Below, in pieces: positions 1 to 5,802 of a stretch of DNA of 15,060 bases. How positions within the stretch are numbered: the first letter of the stretch is position 1; every line of letters starts with the position of its first letter. Source of the stretch: an uncultured Bacteroidales bacterium (GTDB lineage Bacteria; Bacteroidota; Bacteroidia; Bacteroidales; Bacteroidaceae); the NCBI GenBank assembly GCA_937916465.1, contig CALFTK010000010.1, forward strand, positions 1 to 15,060. The letters are read 5' to 3'. The notes beneath the pieces are model-generated. The model was not told the origin of the DNA, searched no databases, and saw only the letters and a program-made list of their open reading frames with translations. The position numbers were made by a program, and so were the translations under genes.

Positions 1-1
1 T

Positions 2-796
2 CTTGTTCTTTCAAGTTTACGCTCTGCTTCAACCTTTCTACTCTTGAATTTAGAAATACCCGCAGCATCTTCAAATATTCCTCTTCTATTTTCAGGCTTA
101 GCATTTGCGGGTTTAATAGTTACACTACTATATCAAAAAGAGGAACTCAAATTACAACGAGAAGAATTGGCACAAACCAGAGAGGAGCTAAAAGGACAGC
201 GTGAAGAGTTTGAAGAGCAGAACAAAACAATGAAACGCCAACGCTTCGAGAACACTTTCTTCAATATGTTGTCGTTACAACAAGAGATAGTTGCAAATTT
301 GTCATATGACGAAGTAGAGCGTGTGATGGATTTTAGTAACCCGTTGAAAAATAATGTTAAACATACGATATACAATGGGAGAACAATATTTAGAGAGATG
401 TATCTAAATCTAACTGTTTCGATTCCAGGCAATCATTCATATATGGGCATTAAGCGTGCAATAGAAGCTAATGATTATGGAGTCTATTCATATATTTCAT
501 ATACAACCCGTTTTGACCATTATTTTAGGCATCTCTATCGAATCTTCAAATATGTGGACTCAACAGAGTTGATAGAAGATAACGAGAGGTATGATTATGC
601 TTGTATTGTTCGCAGTCAGTTATCAGACTATGAGTTGGTAATACTGTTCTATAGCGGTTTAACAGCAGGGCGAGATAAGTTTAAGCCATTGATTGAGAAA
701 TATTCAGTACTTAACAATCTTCGTTTTGAGCTATTGGCAAAAGCGAATGATAAAGAAGAATATGCACAAGGTGCATACAATAGATTCACGAAGTAA
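2..796 (+). CDS. putative phage abortive infection protein (putAbiC family), 5' partial
   Basis: Resembles the putative phage abortive-infection family (Pfam putAbiC). I count residues from the TTG at 44, which gives 250 residues; this start is uncertain because the frame stays open back to base 2, so the true N-terminus probably lies outside the window. Visible features are one hydrophobic segment at about 13-29 (FSGLAFAGLIVTLL), a charged coiled coil at about 31-66 built on repeats of the type LxxQREEL, and then the conserved block FENTFFNML (68-76). Further blocks are FDHYFRHLYRIFKY (157-170) and SQLSDYEL (191-198). This layout suggests a membrane-anchored, cytoplasm-facing protein. The family is linked to phage abortive infection by homology only, and its mechanism is not known to me. 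It is followed after 22 bases by a co-oriented partner gene, so the pair is probably co-transcribed. The family assignment is fairly secure, but activity is unproven. Confidence 0.78.
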   Translation, partial: LVLSSLRSASTFLLLNLEIPAASSNIPLLFSGLAFAGLIVTLLYQKEELKLQREELAQTREELKGQREEFEEQNKTMKRQRFENTFFNMLSLQQEIVANLSYDEVERVMDFSNPLKNNVKHTIYNGRTIFREMYLNLTVSIPGNHSYMGIKRAIEANDYGVYSYISYTTRFDHYFRHLYRIFKYVDSTELIEDNERYDYACIVRSQLSDYELVILFYSGLTAGRDKFKPLIEKYSVLNNLRFELLAKANDKEEYAQGAYNRFTK

Positions 797-818
797 GTAT
801 TAATAAGTCCGAGACGAT

Positions 819-1331
819 ATGAGCGAAATAACATTAGAATCATTGATTCAAGAGCAAAAAGATAGAATCGCACAATTGAAATACAAACCGGACCCACCTG
901 GTTGTTGGGGATTCTCTTACTATTATTATGATGATTCTGAGTCATACCAGAAGTGGTTGGCTACTACAAAAAGATTTATAGGAATTATGTATCCTAATGA
1001 TAAGGATGTTAATGAGTTTGATTCCATAAGTAAAGAGGAGTTAGGTCCAGAACAGCAAAAACGTCTTCTTGCCATATTAGAGGCTTTTGCCGCACTGCCA
1101 ACCGTAATACCAGATAATCGCACAACGCAGATTACCGAGAAGAAGGGAAAAGGGAAAGATGCTATCAATGTCATAACGACAATTAATAATTCTAATAGCC
1201 AATCTCAAAGCCAAGAACAATCGTTGGCTGTGGAGTTGTTTATTGAGGCAATAAAAGATGATTTAACTGGTCGCCAAATTAAGGAGAGGAGTTCTTCAAT
1301 GGTATATCCATTCCACGCAACAAGGAGCTGA
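819..1331 (+). CDS. hypothetical partner of putAbiC, C-terminus lost and replaced by out-of-frame residues
   Basis: A 170-residue product with no function I recognise. The N-terminal part is acidic and aromatic (CWGFSYYYYDD at about 28-38). A middle block, EAFAALPTVIP, precedes a low-complexity linker NNSNSQSQSQEQS at about 122-134, and then a helical block, ELFIEAIKDDLTGRQIKE. After residue 156 (about base 1286) the protein changes character (RSSSMVYPFHATRS). Those last residues are an out-of-frame reading of the sequence that encodes IPRNKEL in the next gene, so the native C-terminus has been removed by a deletion. The stop TGA (1329-1331) overlaps the ATG of the next frame, which could allow translational coupling. 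Its position directly behind the putAbiC gene suggests it once worked with it, which is inference. I treat it as a broken gene that may still be expressed. Confidence 0.6.
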   Translation: MSEITLESLIQEQKDRIAQLKYKPDPPGCWGFSYYYYDDSESYQKWLATTKRFIGIMYPNDKDVNEFDSISKEELGPEQQKRLLAILEAFAALPTVIPDNRTTQITEKKGKGKDAINVITTINNSNSQSQSQEQSLAVELFIEAIKDDLTGRQIKERSSSMVYPFHATRS

Positions 1332-1756
1332 TGCGTATCTACCGCGATGTGGAACTGGTTGAATCGTTAGGTTCTGGTATTCCGCGTATTTTGCGCGCAT
1401 ACGGTGAAGATTGTTTTAAGTTTACGGACAACTTTATCCGTATAACTTTGCCTATAAGTGTACAAGATGGCACCCAGTCGGCACCCAGTCGGCACCCAGT
1501 CGGCACCCAGTCAGTACCTAATATTGAAAACCTTGATAAACTGATTGTATTCTGTTCTGAAGCACGCTCTTTTGGTGAAATGCTAGCATTTATGGGTCTT
1601 TCCGATAGAACTAAATTTAGGAGAAAATACATTCGTTCACTTTTGGAGGCTGGTATCATAGAGCAGACTATGCCAGACAAACCTAACAGCAGGAATCAGA
1701 AATATCAATTGACTACAAAGGGGGTAGAGTTGATAGAGCATTTGAAAAATAACTAA
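1331..1756 (+). CDS. C-terminal remnant of ATP-binding (divergent AAA_4/AlbA_2-type) regulator
   Basis: The 141-residue frame is the C-terminal part of a much longer family of ATP-binding, putative DNA-binding proteins (COG2865-like). The characteristic core IPRNKELMRIYRDVELVE...GSGIPRIL is present. Its homologous reading starts upstream of the ATG, at base 1283 (GEEFFNGISIPRN), straight after an in-frame TAA (1280-1282). The N-terminal AlbA_2 and ATPase halves are therefore missing, and Met1 is an internal methionine of the parent. After the core comes a linker made of 11-bp tandem repeats (about residues 47-61). A predicted winged-helix domain follows, with the motif SLLEAGIIEQTMPDKPNSRNQKYQLTTKG written in part as LLEAGIIEQ and NSRNQKYQLT. 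The fragment probably has no full activity. It sits 17 bases before rhuM. Alternatively it is a free-standing small winged-helix protein translated by coupling to the previous stop. Confidence 0.7.
   Translation: MRIYRDVELVESLGSGIPRILRAYGEDCFKFTDNFIRITLPISVQDGTQSAPSRHPVGTQSVPNIENLDKLIVFCSEARSFGEMLAFMGLSDRTKFRRKYIRSLLEAGIIEQTMPDKPNSRNQKYQLTTKGVELIEHLKNN
1469..1512 (+). repeat. four exact tandem copies of an 11-bp unit inside a coding frame
   Basis: The unit GGCACCCAGTC occurs four times without mismatch. Because 11 is not a multiple of three, the copies are read in three successive frames, giving GTQS-APSR-HPVG-TQS in the linker before the winged-helix domain. Gain or loss of one copy would bring in a stop at once: the two other frames after the array end at 1519-1521 (TAA) and 1542-1544 (TGA). 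Only changes by three units keep the domain in frame. Simple repeats of this kind slip readily during replication. Confidence 0.95.
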
Positions 1757-1773
1757 TAGAGGTTTAGACGAAG

Positions 1774-2751
1774 ATGAAAGAAGAAAATAAGATAATATTA
1801 TACCAAGACGATAACGAGATTACTCGTGTATCGGTGCGATTTGCAGATGAGGATTTGTGGTTGACGCAGAATCAATTAGCTGAGATATATCAGACAACAC
1901 AGCAAAATATTGCTTTGCATATTAAAAACATATATGCCGATGGCGAGCTGAATGATTCAACTCACAAGGATTTCTTGTTAGTTCGTCAAGAGGGCAATCG
2001 TCAAGTGCAGCGTAATATTGTACATTACAACCTCGATATGGTTATCGCTTTAGGTTATCGTGTGCAGTCGCAGGTGGCTACCCGTTTTCGCCGTTGGGCA
2101 ACCCAACGACTTCACGAGTATATCCAAAAGGGGTTTGCTATGGATGATGAGCGTTTGAAGCAGGGTGGCAACCGCTACTTCCGCGAGTTGTTACAGCGCA
2201 TAAGGGATATCCGTAGCAGTGAGCGTAATTTCTATCAGCAGGTAACAGATATTTATGCCACAGCAACAGACTATGACCCCCGTAGTGAAATGACAAAGAT
2301 GTTCTTTGCTACGGTGCAGAACAAGTTGCACTATGCTGTTCACGAGAATACCGCTGCTGAGGTTATCTACAATCGCGTGGATAATGAAAAGCCGTTTGTG
2401 GGTATGACAAACTTCAAAGGCAATTATGTTACCAAAGACGATGTAAAGATTGCAAAGAACTATCTTTCAGAGATTGAATTGCAACGCTTGAACCTTCTTG
2501 TTTCAGGATTCTTGGATTTTGCAGAGTTCCAGGCGTTGGAAATGAATCCAATGACAATGAAAGATTGGATAGAGGCTCTTGATGATCAAATCATCGCACA
2601 TAAGCGCAAAGTACTCATTGGTAATGGCAATGTTTCGCACCAACAGGCAATAGCCAAAGCCGAAAAGGAGTTTGAGATATACCGCAAGCGAGAAATGGAT
2701 TTACTCGAAAGTGATTTTGATAGAGAAATCAAGAAACTTAAAGAGAAGTAG
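1774..2751 (+). CDS. rhuM: RhuM family (virulence RhuM) protein
   Basis: A 325-residue protein, full length for the RhuM family (named after a Salmonella SPI-3 gene and widespread in mobile and variable regions of gut bacteria). The N-terminus has a probable helix-turn-helix, LWLTQNQLAEIYQTTQQNI (about 28-46). It is followed by the family hallmark block YNLDMVIALGYRVQS (85-99) and FRRWATQRLHEYIQKGFA (about 105-122). The C-terminal third holds NYLSEIELQRLNLLVSGFLDFAE and a charged helix ending in KKLKEK. The biochemical role is unknown. Such genes often lie beside type I restriction loci or abortive-infection genes, which fits the genes upstream. The ATG follows the previous stop by 17 bases, so it is probably the last gene of that transcript. 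Codons 97-132 are duplicated exactly downstream of the gene. By hand count 8 of 23 isoleucines use ATA, unlike the metabolic genes further along. Confidence 0.88.
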   Translation: MKEENKIILYQDDNEITRVSVRFADEDLWLTQNQLAEIYQTTQQNIALHIKNIYADGELNDSTHKDFLLVRQEGNRQVQRNIVHYNLDMVIALGYRVQSQVATRFRRWATQRLHEYIQKGFAMDDERLKQGGNRYFRELLQRIRDIRSSERNFYQQVTDIYATATDYDPRSEMTKMFFATVQNKLHYAVHENTAAEVIYNRVDNEKPFVGMTNFKGNYVTKDDVKIAKNYLSEIELQRLNLLVSGFLDFAEFQALEMNPMTMKDWIEALDDQIIAHKRKVLIGNGNVSHQQAIAKAEKEFEIYRKREMDLLESDFDREIKKLKEK

Positions 2752-2761
2752 AAATTTGCTC

Positions 2762-2815
2762 AACCTATCATATAATATGTAAAAACCGTGCTTTTTCTAT
2801 ATTTTATGATAGGTT
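2762..2815 (+). terminator. long imperfect hairpin after rhuM, possible terminator or element end
   Basis: An 11-bp perfect inverted repeat (2762-2772 and 2805-2815, AACCTATCATA and its complement) encloses further A/T pairing and an inner pair of five A (2781-2785) and five T (2792-2796) around a 6-base loop. It starts 10 bases after the rhuM stop, so it could end that transcript. It has no clean terminal T run on the + strand, so it is not a textbook rho-independent terminator. The right arm overlaps the start of the duplicated rhuM fragment. Confidence 0.5.
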
Positions 2816-2928
2816 ATGGAGTGCAGTCGCAGGTGGCTACCCGTTTTCGCCGTTGGGCAACCCAACGACTTCACGAGTATATCCAAAAGGGGTTTGCTAT
2901 GGATGATGAGCGTTTGAAGCAGGGTGGC
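2810..2928 (+). pseudogene. duplicated internal fragment of rhuM
   Basis: Bases 2821-2928 are identical over 108 bp to 2062-2169, which are codons 97-132 of the intact rhuM just upstream. Allowing two mismatches, the match extends left to 2051 and 2810 (117 of 119). The two changes fall in a single codon, turning Arg96 (CGT) into Gly (GGA). Similarity stops abruptly on both sides. The fragment can be read from an ATG at 2806 to a TGA at 2965-2967 as 53 residues, but the tail after GG is unrelated to RhuM. I read it as a non-functional relic of a second copy or of a local template-switch duplication. Near-identity implies a recent event. Confidence 0.88.
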
Positions 2929-3024
2929 TTTTTGTTAATGTTTGTGTGGTGGATGGTGGGGATTTGAAGTTTAATAGTTATAATTGCAGTAGTTTTTAGT
3001 AGGATGGTTTTGAAGGTTAGATAA

Positions 3025-3921
3025 ATGGGAAAGAATAGTAGGGAGAGAGAAATATTTAAAGTGACTATAGTTGGTACTATGGCCAATTTTGTGCTGTTGA
3101 TATTTAAATTCGTTGCGGGCATAGTGGGACATAGTGCTGCAATGATAGCAGATGCGGTACATTCCCTTTCCGATTTTGTGACCGATATTATTGTGATAAT
3201 ATTTGTTAGAATATCGGCAATGCCGGCGGATAGTTCGCACGATTATGGTCACGGAAAATTCGAAACATTGGCAACTGCAATAATTGGAATAGTGTTAGTA
3301 TGTGTTGGTGGTGGTATTCTGGTAGATGGAGTATCGGATGTGATATCGGTACAGAAAGGTGAAACGTTGCCTGCTCCGGGAAAGATAGCATTGTTAGCAG
3401 CAGCTGTGTCAATTGCAGTTAAGGAGATTATATACAGATATACTATTGCAAAAGGGAAACGGCTGGATGCACAAGTAGTTGTAGCTAATGCTTGGCATCA
3501 TAGAAGTGATGCGTTATCATCAGTAGGAACATTAGTAGGTATAGGTGGCGCAATAATAGGAGGTACCAAATGGCATGTATTGGACCCTATTGCTGCAGTA
3601 GTTGTCAGTCTCTTTATAATAAAAGTGGCAATAGAGATTTTGAAGACCAGTATGGACGAACTCTTGGAACATTCTTTACCCGATTCATTGGAAAAAGAGA
3701 TGGAGGAAATTATTCTATCAGTAGATGGAGTGGAATCGCCACATCATTTAAGGACCAGAAGAATGGGTAACAGCCTATCAATAGAGGTACATATCCGTAT
3801 GGATGGCGATATGTCTTTAATGCAGGCTCACCAGATAACCACGCATGTAGAACAAAAACTTAAACAGCGATTTGGTGAAGGTATTAACTTAACTATACAC
3901 ACTGAGCCAATAAAAAAGTAG
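3025..3921 (+). CDS. cation diffusion facilitator (CDF) family metal exporter
   Basis: A 298-residue inner-membrane metal/proton antiporter of the CDF (FieF/CzcD) family, normal in length. Transmembrane helix 2 carries HSLSD (H46, D50), and helix 5 carries HHRSD (H158, D162). These match the four ligands of the transport site, and a His at the first position favours zinc or a similar divalent ion. The DYGHGKFETLAT loop (about 73-84) is the usual family signature. The cytoplasmic C-terminal domain (about 214-298) has HHLRTRRMGNSLSIEVHI and ends in HTEP, a typical metal-binding dimerisation domain. It likely exports zinc, iron or manganese; the ion cannot be settled from sequence. It is monocistronic: the 96 bases upstream are non-coding and a convergent hairpin follows. 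The codon style matches the metabolic genes to the right rather than the module to the left. Confidence 0.92.
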   Translation: MGKNSREREIFKVTIVGTMANFVLLIFKFVAGIVGHSAAMIADAVHSLSDFVTDIIVIIFVRISAMPADSSHDYGHGKFETLATAIIGIVLVCVGGGILVDGVSDVISVQKGETLPAPGKIALLAAAVSIAVKEIIYRYTIAKGKRLDAQVVVANAWHHRSDALSSVGTLVGIGGAIIGGTKWHVLDPIAAVVVSLFIIKVAIEILKTSMDELLEHSLPDSLEKEMEEIILSVDGVESPHHLRTRRMGNSLSIEVHIRMDGDMSLMQAHQITTHVEQKLKQRFGEGINLTIHTEPIKK

Positions 3922-3957
3922 AAAAAACCCCGAAAGTTTTTTGTCTAACTTTCGGGG
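3922..3957 (-). terminator. rho-independent terminator between convergent genes
   Basis: A perfect 11-bp stem (3928-3938 with 3947-3957, CCCCGAAAGTT) has an 8-base loop and six A on its left flank. On the minus strand this reads as a GC-rich hairpin followed by six U, a good terminator for the acetylesterase transcript. On the + strand the same hairpin follows the CDF stop by 6 bases but lacks a downstream T run, so it is at best a weak stop in that direction. Confidence 0.85.
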
Positions 3958-3979
3958 GTCATGTCATGTACGGTTGAAG

Positions 3980-4831
3980 TTACTTTTTAAAGCCTTGAAG
4001 TTCAAGCATCTTTTCTGCGTATCTGTAACCTAATAGTCGCATACCTTCTGTGTTGAAATGGAAAGCATCGCCAGTACTTTCACAATCTTTTGATGATATA
4101 ATGTAAGCATTGGGCAATACCTTTGGAAGGTTGGGAAGTATCTTGTCATTGAAACTTGCACAAGCACCTCCCTGTTCTGCACTCTTTAGTTCGCCTGCCA
4201 ACAGGTAGAATTCATCCGGGTCAAGATTAAGGTCCTGTACTAAATCGTTGTAGATCTTTTTAACCTTGTTCGGCCATTCAGGGTCATCTGCATTCGATTC
4301 TCCCTGATGTATAAGCAGCCCCTTAATAACACCATCTTGCTGAGCTATCTTTGCCATATCTACAAGACGTTGATATGGATTACCATCGTACTGATTGACG
4401 ATATTCTTCATCCAATCTCGTTCATTATCTATATATTCTTTGTATCCGTCTTTATCCCAAAGTTCTATTTTAGCACCTGCAACAGAGACATTTATCACAC
4501 CCACTTTATACTTTTTAGGCAGGTTTTCAATCATCTTTCTTCCAAAGAAATCTACAGGTCCCATGTTGTTTTCCTGACGGCATATAGGTGGTACAGCAGT
4601 GTACCAGTTACCCATCTCTCGCTCATATCTTGGCATATCTACGGCAGCTACAAACTGGAAACGAGGGTCATTGAAATTCTTATCCTGTTCTGCAGGACGC
4701 GCTCCGGCTTCCATATTGGACTGACCTATGCAAAGGTATATAAAGAACTTTGAATCAGGCCTTTTAGCCTGAAAAGGCATTGCAATCAGTAAGATTGATA
4801 AAAGTGTAAAGATTCTGAACTTCATAATCAT
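3980..4831 (-). CDS. secreted SASA-domain carbohydrate acetylesterase (CE6-like)
   Basis: A 283-residue SGNH-type esterase of the SASA/DUF303 family, which includes CE6 acetyl-xylan esterases and proteins annotated as sialate O-acetylesterases. The N-terminus is a signal peptide (FRIFTLLSILLIAMPFQA, cut near residue 22). The nucleophile motif is GQSNME with Ser38. An HQGESN block lies in the middle, and DAFH near the end supplies Asp255 and His258. It should remove O-acetyl groups from plant or host glycans outside the cytoplasm. The start is either the ATG at 4831 or a second one two codons later (MIMKF); the second gives the more usual MK signal start. It lies 6 bases after a short-chain dehydrogenase in the same direction and ends at a strong terminator, so the two form an operon. 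Xylan specificity is inference. Confidence 0.82.
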   Translation of the reverse strand: MIMKFRIFTLLSILLIAMPFQAKRPDSKFFIYLCIGQSNMEAGARPAEQDKNFNDPRFQFVAAVDMPRYEREMGNWYTAVPPICRQENNMGPVDFFGRKMIENLPKKYKVGVINVSVAGAKIELWDKDGYKEYIDNERDWMKNIVNQYDGNPYQRLVDMAKIAQQDGVIKGLLIHQGESNADDPEWPNKVKKIYNDLVQDLNLDPDEFYLLAGELKSAEQGGACASFNDKILPNLPKVLPNAYIISSKDCESTGDAFHFNTEGMRLLGYRYAEKMLELQGFKK

Positions 4832-4837
4832 TATAGT

Positions 4838-5599
4838 TTATGGTCTTAGACCGCTACCGCCTTGTAATGTAATAGTTTCACCGGTTACATATTCGGCATC
4901 TTCCGATGCAAGGAATACACAAACTCTGCCTATGTCATTTTTAGGATCGGCAAAATGTCCTAATGGAATACCCTGAATAGTCTTCTGGAATAGTTCAGGA
5001 TAGTTTTCTCTCCACTGCTCTAAACTTTCGGTCATAGCCAACGGACAGATAACATTTACTCTTACTCCATCAGGTCCCCATTCAGCGGCTGCTACACGCG
5101 ACATACCTCTGATACCCTCTTTAGCAGCTGCGTATGAAGCCTGTCCTAACTTACCAAACAGACCGGCGCCCGATGCAAAGTTGATAACAGAGCCTTTGTT
5201 CTCTTTAAGATATGGGAAACATTCGCGCATATAGAAGAATGCTGCGTATAAACCTGAATAAATAGCCAAATCAAAATCTTCTTTTGAATGTTCAACTAAT
5301 GGAAGACCCGATTTTGATACTTGTGCATTGTTAACCAATGTGTTAATCTTACCAAATTTTTCAATGGCTTTAGAAACTACATTCTTTATTGCGCTTTCAT
5401 CTGCACCATCGGCAACAATAGGAAGTACTTCTATTCCATATTTTTCTTCAAGCTTTTCTTTAGCTGCTACCAGTCTTGATTCTGTTCTACCTGTGATAAC
5501 AAGATTAGATCCCTCTTCTGCAAAGGCTTCGGCCAGTCCGAATCCAATTCCTTTTCCGCCACCTGTTATAATGGTAACGTTTCCATTAAGTCTTTTCAT
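4838..5599 (-). CDS. short-chain dehydrogenase/reductase (SDR), NNAQ variant
   Basis: A 253-residue classical SDR of the FabG-like group. The cofactor loop is TGGGKGIG (12-19), and Arg38 after the second strand suggests NADP or mixed use. The catalytic residues are Ser143, Tyr156 and Lys160 with normal spacing. The usual NNAG motif reads NNAQ (90-93), and the position normally held by the active-site Asn appears to be Ser115 (IYSGLYAAFF). This matches an SDR subgroup with the sequence pattern SGxYAxFYFM rather than a damaged protein. The substrate is unknown. Co-transcription with a carbohydrate esterase and divergence from the sugar operon suggest a sugar or sugar-acid oxidation step. It is transcribed from the AT-rich region at 5600-5802. 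Confidence 0.85.
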   Translation of the reverse strand: MKRLNGNVTIITGGGKGIGFGLAEAFAEEGSNLVITGRTESRLVAAKEKLEEKYGIEVLPIVADGADESAIKNVVSKAIEKFGKINTLVNNAQVSKSGLPLVEHSKEDFDLAIYSGLYAAFFYMRECFPYLKENKGSVINFASGAGLFGKLGQASYAAAKEGIRGMSRVAAAEWGPDGVRVNVICPLAMTESLEQWRENYPELFQKTIQGIPLGHFADPKNDIGRVCVFLASEDAEYVTGETITLQGGSGLRP

Positions 5600-5644
5600 T
5601 GCGTTGTAATTTTATGTTAGTAAATATATATTCAACACTCTACG

Positions 5645-5670
5645 CAAAAATAATACTTTTATAAAACAAA
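5645..5670 (-). promoter_or_regulatory. candidate Bacteroidota promoter for the SDR-esterase operon
   Basis: On the minus strand TATTTTTG (complement of 5645-5652) matches the -7 consensus TAnnTTTG exactly, 46 bases before the SDR start. A TTTG (complement of 5667-5670) lies upstream, but the gap of 14 bases is shorter than the usual 19-21, so only the -7 element is convincing. The 5600-5802 region is otherwise very AT-rich and non-coding and serves both directions. Confidence 0.45.
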
Positions 5671-5766
5671 TGTATTTAGTTTTGAGATTTTTTATTTTTA
5701 TTCAATGAATTTCTGCATAAAATAGCATAAATAGCTATGAAAAATGTATATTTATAAATAAATTCG

Positions 5767-5775
5767 TATATTTAC
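5767..5775 (+). promoter_or_regulatory. possible -7 element for the dipeptidyl peptidase gene
   Basis: TATATTTAC differs from TAnnTTTGC at one base and sits 28 bases before the ATG, a plausible distance. No TTTG is seen about 20 bases upstream. A similar TATATTTAT lies at about 5748-5756. The evidence is weak. Confidence 0.3.
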
Positions 5776-5802
5776 GCGAAATTAACAAACTGAAGAAGTA
5801 AA

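Noticed and set aside
2806..2967. 53-residue ORF as a real small gene
   Set aside because: Its core is a copied piece of rhuM, the tail is unrelated, and there is no promoter or ribosome binding site.
4307..4753. 148-residue + strand ORF
   Set aside because: It lies wholly antisense to the acetylesterase, whose motifs and signal peptide are clear, and it has no recognisable domain.
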